Shown here in pieces: positions 43,923-52,779 of a stretch of 52,827 nucleotides of DNA. The position numbers and the translations under genes are program-made. This DNA comes from an uncultured Eubacterium sp. (GTDB taxonomy: Bacteria > Bacillota > Clostridia > Lachnospirales > Lachnospiraceae). The notes beneath the pieces were generated by a model. It was given only the letters and a program-made list of their open reading frames with translations, made no database searches and was not told the DNA's origin. Position 1 is the first letter of the stretch; each line of letters opens with the position of its first letter. The stretch covers positions 1 through 52,827 of the forward strand of contig CAMEWO010000014.1 in the NCBI GenBank assembly GCA_945946665.1. The letters run 5' to 3'.

Positions 43923-44198
43923 TTATGTTATGATCAAAAAATCCTTTTCATCATTCTTTGCATACCCAAACCTTAACACTTCACAACTTGATGATAGTTT
44001 GAATATAATTACACTATCCTCCTGCCCAAAACTCTTCTCATATTTATTCTTTAAATCATTAACAATATTATCAACTATTCTTGGGCTGTTGTCAATTTCA
44101 AAAACAGAATACTGCAATCTATGTCCAAACCGTGATAAATACTTAGAAAATCTTGTTCTTAACTTATCATTAGAAATATCATAACTTACTATTATCAA
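43923..44198 (-). CDS. cas2: CRISPR-associated endoribonuclease-like Cas2
   Basis: A 91-aa protein with the ferredoxin-like Cas2 fold. IIVSYDISNDKLRTRFSKYL contains the conserved Asp 7; LQYSVFEI is the typical second strand. With Cas1 it forms the spacer integration complex. The start is TTG at 44198, with AGGAGA 6 nt upstream; an ATG at 44203 is followed at once by a stop. It is full length while its partners cas4 and cas1 are broken, so it probably lacks function in acquisition. Confidence 0.88.
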   Translation of the reverse strand: MIIVSYDISNDKLRTRFSKYLSRFGHRLQYSVFEIDNSPRIVDNIVNDLKNKYEKSFGQEDSVIIFKLSSSCEVLRFGYAKNDEKDFLIIT

Positions 44199-44209
44199 TT
44201 CATGTCTCC

Positions 44210-44484
44210 TTAGTGAAGTAAAAAAGTTGGTATATCCTCAACACTCTTCATTTTCATAAAATATCTGTAGTATCGTTGCACATATAAGAAAATATCATCT
44301 TTATATTCAAGAATTGCACTCATTAAAAAAGGTAATCTAATGGTGCATCCAGAGCTTGTGCCATTTCATCCAGCATGGATATTCCATCTTTTATATTGTC
44401 ATTCTTTTTTCTGATATTTCTTAAAGTCTGAGCCTGATTCCTTATCTTGTTTTGTTCTATTTTCCTACCAATATCAGTTTCTGC
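44210..44484 (-). pseudogene. cas1: cas1 remnant (tentative)
   Basis: The segment from 44484 to 44323 encodes GRKIEQNKIRNQAQTLRNIR and a helical continuation ending DAPLDYLF, which resembles the central helix region of Cas1 (AKIxNQ-type). A following 37-aa ORF (44210-44323, TAATG overlap, MSAILEYKDDIFLYVQRYYR) sits where a Cas1 C-terminus should be. The catalytic Glu/His regions are missing. A full cas1 is about 1 kb, so most has been deleted. Assignment rests on weak similarity and position between cas4 and cas2. Confidence 0.5.
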
Positions 44485-44804
44485 ATACTCATATATACAC
44501 TTTTTGCATTTTAGTGCATTGGTCTGATGATAATTTTCCAAATTAAACACTCTCATTTCATTTACAAGATTTTCAAATTTAGAATTCATTTCCTGATTCT
44601 GCTCTGGCAAATCAATTATGTATTTCTTGTTATCATCAATGCTCCTGATTTCCATATGCCTAACTCATGTGCTTTTGTTCCATCAATCTGATACGAAGAC
44701 TGATACATAAGAACGTCCTCACTTCCATATAACTTATGAAAGTATATGGAAGCAGGGCAAAAAATAAAATCATTCAAATTGGAAATTATAATAATATCAT
44801 CCAT
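44484..44804 (-). pseudogene. cas4: internally deleted, frameshifted cas4
   Basis: The ATG at 44804 directly follows the cas12a stop and encodes a Cas4 N-terminus, IIIISNLNDFIFCPASIYFH with the first cluster Cys, up to GTKAHE (about residue 49). The frame then breaks. In the next frame come RSIDDNKKYIIDLPEQ and LKCKKCIYE, which match the Cas4 C-terminus with its Cys motif. About 100 residues containing the RecB-type nuclease core are missing, and the C-terminal part runs on into the cas1-like segment. This is a deletion fusion and should be inactive. Confidence 0.75.
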
Positions 44805-47800
44805 CTACATATACCTTTTATTTTGGATAAAATCAAACCAATCTTCATTCCTTATCTTTAACACATCTCTATCAAACTTTTCATCAGTCCAGTTTTCTTT
44901 AATCTTCATCACCTCATACAAACCTTTAAGAGCAATACAATATGCACCATTAGCATCTGCATTGCAAGGCAGTGACCCTTCTTTTCCCTTATAATTATCA
45001 GAATCGTAAAAAGCATTATCCTTGTTCAAAACAGGGGAAATCAGCCTGTCATATTCATCATTTAATTTTTCTTCTTCAATCTCACTAAGGCTGTTTCTCA
45101 TCTGAACAGTATATTTGAATATTGACACAATTTCAGACAGCAAATGTTCATTTTCATCCATGGATTCAATATCAATCTTCAGATTATGACCATCATTATA
45201 TGCGATTTTTTTGTTATTAAATGCATCAGCTAATCGTTTTGTCAAGTTTATTTCCTCTGACTCACTTGTAAACCTTCCATTAGAAAATTTTCTATTCAAT
45301 CTGACTCCATTTGTGTACACATCCCACTTAGTTTTTGGCAATGTAACCTTATGCGTATCAAAATCATTATAATCAAATGAGAACTTGAACATCTGTCTCT
45401 CATCATCATATTTTATTTCATCAAATTTCATTAAGAATTCTTTTTTATTTGTAATGCTATTAAAATTAAAAGCATTAATAAATCCTGTTTCCGGGTCAAT
45501 CTTTGACGTATATGCTGCTGGAACATAGAAAATAAAACCACACTGTCTTCCAACATCCTTGAGACTTTCAGGAATATACGTCAATTGATATCCTCTGAGA
45601 AGCCCTCCATTCTCGTCAACAGGAAAATCTTTTGAAACAAGATAATTCAATTTACTTATAAGCATTGTTTCAAACTTTTGGTACACCTGTCTTTCAACTT
45701 TAAATCTTCCCCTCTTAAATCCATAATTCAAATCTTCCATGGCAATAATAGCATTGTATTCTCTCATTAAATCTGTAATCTCATGTATTACTGATGAAAG
45801 ATATCCCTCTTTCAACTCCTTTATTCTACCTATTTCTTTCCAGTTCTTTCTGGCATAATCTCTTGTTTTTTCTCTATCCTTTAATTTCTCTTTATAATTA
45901 TATCCTTTCACAACATTAAACGATTTCTGCTTTATAATATTTCCATGAGAATCAATTACCGAAACATACAACAGATTTCTTTCACCTCTGTCAATTCCAA
46001 TGACATGGATATCTTCTTTCTCAGAAATATACTTTAATACCATATCATTAAGATTCTTTCTTGAATCTGCTTTAAAATTAATCGTAATAGGGAGATGTAT
46101 AAAGAACTTATCCACCGTATATCTGTAGTCCTTTATAATTTCTTTCTGAACATTCTTCGTTTCTATCTTTCCGGTATTAATTAATTTCTCTGCTTCAGGC
46201 GAGAGTTCTGTGCCATTATTGTAATGATTATATATACTAATATATATATCATCTGGAATAGGCATACGTATTTCTAAACCATTTTCATCTGTTTCAGTGA
46301 TTGTCTTATTAACAAGGCAAGAACCTTTTTCATGTATAACAGGACATTTAATACTTGATTTTCTAAAGAATAATTCAGCCTCACCATTAAGCTTTAATAC
46401 AATATCTTTCAGATTTTCTTCACTGAACAGATTCTTAAGATACATCGTGTGAAGATTAGCCTTTCCAGTGCTCTTTTCTGAAAAGTCCTTATTGTATATC
46501 TGGAAAAGATATATCTGACCATCTTCATCAAGCCTGTTTATATCTTCTTCACTGATATATGTCCAGCTGATTTTATATCCCTGTTTTTCAACCTCCCTGT
46601 AAAATTCACTTATATCGTTATAACTACTTGTATCAGAGAAAATAAAGCCAAAATTTTTCCATTCAGGGTGAATGTTTATACACGCCTTAAAATAATCTAT
46701 TAAATCTCTGCAAAACTTTATGTCAAAATTACTATTTGACTTAATATGTTTTCCTTCCTTATATCCTTCCAATAAATAATTTGATGGACTATATGTTTCA
46801 ACTCCTTTTTTAGAAGAGATAAAAACTTTGGGTAGCATTTTATTTGCTCCTGGCAAAAGATTGTATACCATTTTCTTATAATCAGTATTACTGCCGCAGT
46901 TTACATTCCCCGCTATTATCGTTTTATCAGGTTTATCCTTTGTATTAAATATTGCAAGATAATACTTGCCATCTCTTAATAACAGAATCGCATTATTATC
47001 AAATTCCTTACTCTGAGACCACCCATTAGCCAAGGTCGGACTCTTAAAATTAAGTTTTATCTTCTCTGTGCTGAAAGGTTTCTGTGTGACATAATTTCTC
47101 ACCTTATTATACAATGACACAATATCCTCTAATTCATCGTAGATATTATTAACTTCTGAATAAAAGTTCACATCACAATCTAAACTTTCTTCAACCATAA
47201 ATGTCTTTAACCAGTGAAAAATATTTAAGCACTTATCAAGAACACCTTTTATCTCGGTTGATTTCTTTTCATCTTCAATAAGATTAACACCAGAATTATA
47301 TTCTAAACAGCTAATAGGCTCTGATACAATATCAACTATGTCCGTTATATATTTTGAAGATTTAATTATTTTATTATCTTTATTGGATTCCTGTCCATAC
47401 TCACTTATTAAATCATCAATGTCTTCTAAACTCTTATATTTATCGTTATTTACAGCTTTTCTGACTTTTTCATCCTTCGCCTTTCCCTTTCCAGGTATAT
47501 TTTCCTTATAGAATTCTGTCAGACAATTCTTTATAACATCCCATTTACCTGATATACATATTGACAAGCTTTCATAGTATTTTCCGGATATGTATATTCT
47601 GCTTAAATCATATTCACCCACAGACTCACCAAGTAATTTTAATCTTGCAAATATATCTTTACTATTTACGTTAGATATAAATGCATTAACCGTTTTATAG
47701 ACTTCTTCATCATTCTCATACATTAAAGGTATTTCAAACGAAGATTCAGCTTTAGCCAGAATCTGTTTGTGGAGTTTCCGCATTCGGAACAGATTAATAT

Positions 47801-48629
47801 TACTCTTTGTCTGCTGACAGTATAAATTCATATGAGAATTAACAATACCACTCACTCTATTAAAATAATCTATACTCCCCTGTGTCAAAAACATCCCATA
47901 AAAATCAGGGCTATACATCTGTTCCAGTCTCCAGCTTGAAAATTCCTGCTTATTTTCCTCTTCAATTAATTCAATCTCCTGACTTGCATATTTCTTTATG
48001 TTTCTAAAACAACAAAGATTCTGCAAGAATATAGTGGCATTTTCATTAGCAACTCTAAAACAAATAGAAGAAGATATTTCATCATTAGAAAAAATATTCT
48101 TCCTATTGTTAAAATAATCTGTAAAGGATGTACTAAATCTATTAAAAAGATTTACTGTTTCCAACTTATCTTGCTTTTCCTGTTCACTATAATCAACATT
48201 ATTATTTATAAACTTTGGAAGCAAATCTGAAATTATCTCTGCACAAAATAGTTTCTTAAAATCTTTATCATCTGAAAGATATCCATATATCTGCTTTCTT
48301 ATTAAGCTTTGCTCATCCTCCAGTAACTTTTTATTATCCTTTGAAGAATCCTTCTGACATTTCTCCATTGCAACGAACAATTCATCCCATTTGATATCTC
48401 TTACGTTTGATAATTTACTTTCAATATATGCCCGATAATAATCATCCATTATTTCTTTTAATTCCTGACGTTTCTCTGCCCTTAACTCATCCTCTGTAAT
48501 AACGCCATTATCTTCTATATGGCGTCTGGTTGCAGCTGTTGGAACTAACTCGTTCCTGATTGTCTTTGATAACGAAGAAATCCCAATAAACTCTTCGTAT
48601 ACGTTGCTTTTCTTTTCACGTTCTTGCAT
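44805..48629 (-). CDS. cas12a: CRISPR-associated endonuclease Cas12a (Cpf1)
   Basis: A 1274-aa effector, full length for the family. It resembles the Eubacterium eligens enzyme throughout (for example LANGWSQSKEFDNNA, YLAIFNTKDKPDK, NLLPGANKMLPK). The RuvC triad is intact: Asp 880 in IGIDRGERNLLY, Glu 965 in AIIAMEDLNYGFKRGR, Asp 1225 in NADANGAYC. The Nuc-domain Arg 1178 (QMRNS) is present. It processes its own crRNA and cuts T-rich-PAM DNA. GGGAG precedes the ATG. It has its own promoter, separate from the mini-array upstream. Nothing suggests inactivation. Confidence 0.98.
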   Translation of the reverse strand: MQEREKKSNVYEEFIGISSLSKTIRNELVPTAATRRHIEDNGVITEDELRAEKRQELKEIMDDYYRAYIESKLSNVRDIKWDELFVAMEKCQKDSSKDNKKLLEDEQSLIRKQIYGYLSDDKDFKKLFCAEIISDLLPKFINNNVDYSEQEKQDKLETVNLFNRFSTSFTDYFNNRKNIFSNDEISSSICFRVANENATIFLQNLCCFRNIKKYASQEIELIEEENKQEFSSWRLEQMYSPDFYGMFLTQGSIDYFNRVSGIVNSHMNLYCQQTKSNINLFRMRKLHKQILAKAESSFEIPLMYENDEEVYKTVNAFISNVNSKDIFARLKLLGESVGEYDLSRIYISGKYYESLSICISGKWDVIKNCLTEFYKENIPGKGKAKDEKVRKAVNNDKYKSLEDIDDLISEYGQESNKDNKIIKSSKYITDIVDIVSEPISCLEYNSGVNLIEDEKKSTEIKGVLDKCLNIFHWLKTFMVEESLDCDVNFYSEVNNIYDELEDIVSLYNKVRNYVTQKPFSTEKIKLNFKSPTLANGWSQSKEFDNNAILLLRDGKYYLAIFNTKDKPDKTIIAGNVNCGSNTDYKKMVYNLLPGANKMLPKVFISSKKGVETYSPSNYLLEGYKEGKHIKSNSNFDIKFCRDLIDYFKACINIHPEWKNFGFIFSDTSSYNDISEFYREVEKQGYKISWTYISEEDINRLDEDGQIYLFQIYNKDFSEKSTGKANLHTMYLKNLFSEENLKDIVLKLNGEAELFFRKSSIKCPVIHEKGSCLVNKTITETDENGLEIRMPIPDDIYISIYNHYNNGTELSPEAEKLINTGKIETKNVQKEIIKDYRYTVDKFFIHLPITINFKADSRKNLNDMVLKYISEKEDIHVIGIDRGERNLLYVSVIDSHGNIIKQKSFNVVKGYNYKEKLKDREKTRDYARKNWKEIGRIKELKEGYLSSVIHEITDLMREYNAIIAMEDLNYGFKRGRFKVERQVYQKFETMLISKLNYLVSKDFPVDENGGLLRGYQLTYIPESLKDVGRQCGFIFYVPAAYTSKIDPETGFINAFNFNSITNKKEFLMKFDEIKYDDERQMFKFSFDYNDFDTHKVTLPKTKWDVYTNGVRLNRKFSNGRFTSESEEINLTKRLADAFNNKKIAYNDGHNLKIDIESMDENEHLLSEIVSIFKYTVQMRNSLSEIEEEKLNDEYDRLISPVLNKDNAFYDSDNYKGKEGSLPCNADANGAYCIALKGLYEVMKIKENWTDEKFDRDVLKIRNEDWFDFIQNKRYM

Positions 48630-48678
48630 TGTTGTAATCTCCCTTCTTCTACGATGTTAAAATATATATTCTAAACAG

Positions 48679-48707
48679 ATTATATACCTGCAGATTATTT
48701 TTGTAAA
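48679..48707 (-). promoter_or_regulatory. cas12a promoter
   Basis: On the minus strand -35 TTTACA (48702-48707) and perfect -10 TATAAT (48679-48684) are 17 bp apart, giving a 5' leader of about 40 nt before cas12a. Confidence 0.85.
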
Positions 48708-48749
48708 TCTATTTTTATGAAGAATTGTTATGCTTTATTCTTCTATGAT

Positions 48750-48780
48750 AAAAAAATAACGCATAAATGCGTTATCTTTT
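48750..48780 (-). terminator. terminator between the mini-array and cas12a
   Basis: ATAACGCA-TTTA-TGCGTTAT followed by T7 on the minus strand, with A-rich sequence on the other side. It ends the mini-array transcript 16 nt after its last repeat and before the cas12a promoter. Confidence 0.9.
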
Positions 48781-48795
48781 AACAAAAATTCTTCA

Positions 48796-48894
48796 ATCTA
48801 CAATAGTAGAAATTCTTTAAGGTTACTTAACATAACCGATTTCATTTAGCCATTGGCGATCTACAATAGTAGAAATTCTTTAAGGTTACTTTTT
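48796..48894 (-). CRISPR. single-spacer mini-array upstream of cas12a
   Basis: Two repeats flank one 27-bp spacer (48832-48858). The repeat at 48796-48831 is identical to the main-array consensus. The repeat at 48859-48894 matches except for its last three plus-strand bases (AAC replaced by TTT), which is its 5' end in the transcript. Both keep the complete Cas12a handle. A consensus promoter abuts the outer repeat and a terminator follows the inner one, so the unit looks like a self-contained gene for one crRNA. No leader is present. Confidence 0.93.
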
Positions 48895-48895
48895 T

Positions 48896-48924
48896 ATTAT
48901 ATTTAATAACCAACTTTCCGTCAA
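48896..48924 (-). promoter_or_regulatory. promoter of the mini-array
   Basis: On the minus strand -35 TTGACG (48919-48924) and perfect -10 TATAAT (48896-48901) with a 17-bp spacer. Transcription should start near 48889, a few bases inside the first repeat and upstream of the Cas12a processing site. The adjoining gap to metI shows no gene. Confidence 0.88.
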
Positions 48925-49010
48925 CCTGTCCTTACATAACAACCCAATTTCCCATGCACACTACATTATAGAATAAGATTTACAGCAACATAACGTATGC
49001 TTTGTCGCCT

Positions 49011-49721
49011 CTAATTCTTCAACCTCTTATCCATCTTCACAGCCAGATGTGTTCCGATTGACTGGAATACCTGCACCATAATGATAAGCAGAATTACTGC
49101 TATGAGCATGATTAGATACTGGTAACGGTAGTATCCGTAGTTGATTGCAATCTTGCCAAGACCTCCGCCGCCAATAATTCCGCTCATAGCTGAATATCCA
49201 AGAATTGTGGTAATTGCTATGGTAATGTTGTTAACCAGGGACGGAAAACTTTCCGGGAGCATAACCTTCACTATAATCTGCAATGGCGTTGCACCCATAC
49301 TTTTAGCTGTCTCTATAATATTAGGATCAACCTCCCTAAGACTTCCCTCCACAAGTCTTGCCACGAATGGAAATGCAGCAATAACCAGGGGTACAATAGA
49401 AGCCACTGTACCTACAGAAGTTCCCACAATAAGCCTTGTAAGGGGAATTACCACAATTACAAGTATAAGAAATGGAATTGAACGAAGCAGGTTAATTACG
49501 ATATCAAGTATATTAAGGATTGGTTTAGGAAGTTTGAATACACCATTCTTTCCCCCTGCTACAATAAGCACGCCAAGAGGAAGTCCGATAATTACAGAAA
49601 ATAATGTTGCTATAACAGTAACATACAGTGTTTCCCATATAGCTAATGGGAATTCATTCTGTAAGATTCTTAACATTGTCTCCGTTTTCTCAGGATCAAA
49701 TAATTTACTTAATAGAATCAT
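49011..49721 (-). CDS. metI: methionine ABC transporter permease MetI
   Basis: A 236-aa permease with about five or six TM helices. It contains the EAA-type loop (ETAKSMGATPLQIIVKVMLPE) that contacts the ATPase, and LLRSIPFLILV and GYSAMSGIIGGGGLGKIAI, both typical of MetI. It forms the channel for D/L-methionine with MetN and MetQ. The ATG overlaps the metN stop in an ATGA. It is the last gene of the operon; no clear terminator follows. Confidence 0.95.
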   Translation of the reverse strand: MILLSKLFDPEKTETMLRILQNEFPLAIWETLYVTVIATLFSVIIGLPLGVLIVAGGKNGVFKLPKPILNILDIVINLLRSIPFLILVIVVIPLTRLIVGTSVGTVASIVPLVIAAFPFVARLVEGSLREVDPNIIETAKSMGATPLQIIVKVMLPESFPSLVNNITIAITTILGYSAMSGIIGGGGLGKIAINYGYYRYQYLIMLIAVILLIIMVQVFQSIGTHLAVKMDKRLKN

Positions 49722-50725
49722 CCTTTACTTACCTCCTGTGCAATAACATTTTCAAGCTGTGAAAGATAATTAAGAGCCTCATTTACAGTTTCATCCTTAT
49801 CCTCTATTCCAAGGAGCATATTGCCATATGCCTTATCTCCAATACTCTTGGTTGATGCAGACAGAATACTTGCAGCAATTCCTTTCTTCATTGCCATCTC
49901 AGCAATAATTGGTGTACTTGTAGCATTTGCGCCATTGAATACCACCCGGATTTTTCTGAAACTATTATTATCTGCTGCATTTTCAAAGAATTCATCTGGA
50001 AATACAAGTCTCTTGGCAGCCCTTGATTTAGGTGCAGAGAACACTTCACTCACAATTCCTTCCTCTGCCACCTGTCCATCATCAAGAATCGCCACACGGT
50101 TACATATTTCCTCCACAACACTCATCTGATGTGTAATGACAATAACTGTGATTCCCAGTTTTCTGTTAATATCCCTGATAAGCTCTAATATTGAATGGGT
50201 TGTCTGTGGGTCAAGGGCACTGGTTGCCTCATCGCAGAGAAGCACTTTAGGATGTGTAGCAAGAGCCCTGGCAATGGCAACACGCTGGCGCTGTCCACCG
50301 GAAAGCTGTGCGGGATACGCCTTTGCTTTTTCCTTAAGTCCTACAGTCTCAAGCAGTTCCAGGGCGCGCTTCTGTGCCTCATGCTTATTTACTCCGGCAA
50401 GCTCAAGAGGGAAACACACATTCTTAAGGCAGTTACGCTGCATCAGCAGATTGCAGCTCTGAAAAATCATTGTGATATTACGGCGTTCTTCCCGGAGCTG
50501 TTTCTCGCTTAATGCTCCCATGTCAGTTCCATTTATTACAACAGTTCCACTGCTTGGACGTTCAATCATATTGATACATCTTACAAGTGTACTTTTACCG
50601 GCACCACTCATTCCAATAATTCCGTATATCTCCCCGTCATTAATTGTCAGCGAAATATCCTTTAATGCATCCACAGTACCATCTGCAATCTCAAAGGATT
50701 TGCAGAGATTCTTAATCTCAATCAT
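49718..50725 (-). CDS. metN: methionine ABC transporter ATP-binding protein MetN
   Basis: A 335-aa ATPase: Walker A GMSGAGKST, signature LSGGQRQRV, Walker B VLLCDEATSALDP, H-loop VITHQ. The C-terminal extension (from about residue 255) is the NIL/C2 regulatory domain that binds methionine and inhibits transport when the cell is replete. It therefore belongs to MetN rather than to other importers. GGAG precedes the ATG. Confidence 0.96.
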   Translation of the reverse strand: MIEIKNLCKSFEIADGTVDALKDISLTINDGEIYGIIGMSGAGKSTLVRCINMIERPSSGTVVINGTDMGALSEKQLREERRNITMIFQSCNLLMQRNCLKNVCFPLELAGVNKHEAQKRALELLETVGLKEKAKAYPAQLSGGQRQRVAIARALATHPKVLLCDEATSALDPQTTHSILELIRDINRKLGITVIVITHQMSVVEEICNRVAILDDGQVAEEGIVSEVFSAPKSRAAKRLVFPDEFFENAADNNSFRKIRVVFNGANATSTPIIAEMAMKKGIAASILSASTKSIGDKAYGNMLLGIEDKDETVNEALNYLSQLENVIAQEVSKG

Positions 50726-50789
50726 ACTAAAATCTCCATTTCAAGACAGCTTTTTACAAATATGTATCTTTAAACACCATTATACACCA

Positions 50790-50831
50790 TTCTGGCTACC
50801 TGGGGAATTATCTTCTTCCAAGTAGCCAGAA
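50790..50831. other. hairpin between metQ and metN
   Basis: TTCTGGCTAC (50790-50799) pairs with GTAGCCAGAA (50822-50831). There is no U-tract, so it may stabilise the metQ mRNA or reduce read-through into metN; binding protein is usually needed in excess. Confidence 0.6.
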
Positions 50832-50895
50832 CACCTTAATAAGATATTACACTATATTACTCATATTTGTCGAGATACAATTATTAGCAAAATGA

Positions 50896-51753
50896 TTACT
50901 TTACAGCATCAAGTGATGTCTGCTTTCCACCATACACACCCATTGGCTCAACATGGATTGTTGCAACTGAAACAACCTTAGTGCCATTCTCCTTGTTAAA
51001 GTCATCAAGATATGGCTTATGCTGGAAATAGTTTGCATCAACCTCGCCACTGTCAACAACCTTGTTAGGCTGTACATAATCTGAGAATTCCTTAACATCA
51101 AGAGTAATACCCTTCTGTGAAAGAATATCCTTGGCAATTGCAAGAATCTCAGCATGTGGTGTAGGTGAGGCTGCAACTGTTATCTTGGTACCCTTAAGGC
51201 CGTCGTAATTAACTGACTTATCGTATCCGTCTCCTGGATTATCAACAGTACTTACAACTGCACCATTGTACTTACTTGTAATATAATCAGCTACCTTCTT
51301 ACTCTCTAATGCTGCAACCAGAGCTTTAATCTTATCTGAATTCTCATTGCCAGACTTAACTGCAAGAATGTTGCCATATGCTGACGATGATCCTTCAATG
51401 GCAAGTGAGCCCTTTATTGGATCAAGCCCTGCTCCAATAGCATAGTTTGAATTGATAACTGCATAATCAACATCCTTAAGTGTGTTAGGAATCTGTGCTG
51501 CCTCAACTTCCTTGAACTCTATGTTCTTAGGATTCTCCTTGATATCTCCTACCGTTGCTGTAATACCAACTCCATCCTTTAACTTGATAATTCCGTTGTC
51601 CTGAAGAAGTAAAAGTGCTCTTGCCTCATTAGTTGTATCGTTAGGTACCGCAATTACAATTTTCTTAGAATTTCCACCGCATCCCACAAGTGATGCTGCT
51701 GATAAAACTGCTGTTAACAAAAGTGTTGCTGATTTAAATAACTTATTTTTCAT
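50896..51753 (-). CDS. metQ: methionine-binding lipoprotein MetQ
   Basis: A 285-aa NlpA/MetQ lipoprotein. The signal peptide ends in lipobox SLVGC (Cys about 25). The mature part has the family segments VDYAVINSNYAIGAGLDP, GNILAVKSGNE and DANYFQHKPYLDDFN. It captures methionine outside the membrane for MetNI. AGGAGG precedes the ATG. The 204-bp upstream gap has no S-box or T-box that I can see; a partial dyad, CTATAGC/GCCTATA, lies at 51889-51911. Confidence 0.95.
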   Translation of the reverse strand: MKNKLFKSATLLLTAVLSAASLVGCGGNSKKIVIAVPNDTTNEARALLLLQDNGIIKLKDGVGITATVGDIKENPKNIEFKEVEAAQIPNTLKDVDYAVINSNYAIGAGLDPIKGSLAIEGSSSAYGNILAVKSGNENSDKIKALVAALESKKVADYITSKYNGAVVSTVDNPGDGYDKSVNYDGLKGTKITVAASPTPHAEILAIAKDILSQKGITLDVKEFSDYVQPNKVVDSGEVDANYFQHKPYLDDFNKENGTKVVSVATIHVEPMGVYGGKQTSLDAVK

Positions 51754-51957
51754 ATTCTCATATCCTCCTTAATTATGACATAACACTGACACAATTCTTT
51801 TGTATTTTTAATAATGCCGTGTTGTATCTGTTGTGATTATTGTTTTATCATAACATTTCCCGAAAGTAAAATATGAAAACCTTATATCTGGCTATAGCTT
51901 TTGCCTATACCTATCCATATTCATCCATGGTGTGCCTAAACAACACATATCATTGCC

Positions 51958-52500
51958 CTACTTAAAGTCATACCTCACTATCTCACAGTTCTTTACTCCA
52001 AATGCTGCATACTCCTCATTGGTCATGTCTGTGAAATATGACTGTACAACTCTTGCAATTCCATTGTGTGCCACAAGAATATATGTCTTAATGTCAGATT
52101 CCGCTTTGATATCATCCAGGAGGTTATATATTCTCTGTGCCAGCCTTAAAGTAGACTCTCCGCCCTCATGACTGCATGCAAAAAACTCCTTAGCTTTCTT
52201 AAAATCTGCTCCATCCCTTGGGGTAGATTCCCATTTGCCAAAATTCTGTTCAATAAGCCTTGGCTCCATTCTGGCTGGAATTCCTGTAATCTCAGAAATA
52301 TGCCTTGCTGTTTCAGCCGCCCGTATCAAAGGAGAATACAGAATCTCATCTGCCTTAATTCCTTCCTCCATAATCTTCTTTCCTGTGTCTATGGCCTGCT
52401 GGTGTCCTAATTCAGTAAGTTCAATATCTGTGGCTCCACATATTTTATTTTCCACATTCCACACAGTCTGCCCATGCCTTACAAAATAAAAATGTCCCAT
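51958..52500 (-). CDS. histidine phosphatase family protein
   Basis: A 180-aa phosphoglycerate mutase-like protein. The phospho-accepting RHG is in FYFVRHGQTVWN; the later LIRAAETARHI, GGESTLRLAQR and VAHNGIARVV carry the other active-site Arg, Glu and His. It probably dephosphorylates a small molecule; family members include cobalamin and phosphosugar phosphatases. GAGGATATT precedes the ATG. It lies upstream of metQ with a 200-bp gap and is a separate unit. Confidence 0.9.
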   Translation of the reverse strand: MGHFYFVRHGQTVWNVENKICGATDIELTELGHQQAIDTGKKIMEEGIKADEILYSPLIRAAETARHISEITGIPARMEPRLIEQNFGKWESTPRDGADFKKAKEFFACSHEGGESTLRLAQRIYNLLDDIKAESDIKTYILVAHNGIARVVQSYFTDMTNEEYAAFGVKNCEIVRYDFK

Positions 52501-52524
52501 AATATCCTCATTTCCAGTTATATA

Positions 52525-52779
52525 TTACATTACTTTTAACAATTGTATTAAAGTATGTTCTTTTTCTGTTCCTGATTTTACTTCTTTCACATCGAATCTT
52601 TTAAATCCATTTTCACATTCATAAAAATGCAATAATTTATCATTATTTTCTGATTCAAGAAAAATAACCATACCACCCGCCATATACTGTAATTCTTTAA
52701 TCTTATTAATAGCAAGTTCAAGTAGCTGTTCCCCCGTTATTTTATCATTAATTCCATCTCTGTAGTTTTTCCGGTAGTG
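52525..52779 (-). pseudogene. truncated GNAT acetyltransferase
   Basis: The frame YRKNYRDGINDKITGEQLLE, then KELQYMAGGMVIFLESEN and LHFYECENGF, ending LIQLLKVM, matches the C-terminal half of a GNAT acetyltransferase. The upstream codons hit a TGA at 52780-52782, with no start codon. The N-terminal half is missing. A short palindrome, TGTCA-GAGT-TGACA, lies at the break. Either a deletion or an insertion to the right truncated the gene; the window ends 48 bp further on. Confidence 0.6.

Noticed and set aside
48629-48790. Seed match of the mini-array guide in the cas12a promoter
   Set aside because: Looked for CGCCAATG-like sequence beside a T-rich PAM on both strands; none seen, so direct autoregulation at this promoter is not supported.
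51754-51957. S-box or T-box riboswitch upstream of metQ
   Set aside because: None of the conserved SAM riboswitch or T-box sequence elements is visible; only a partial dyad.
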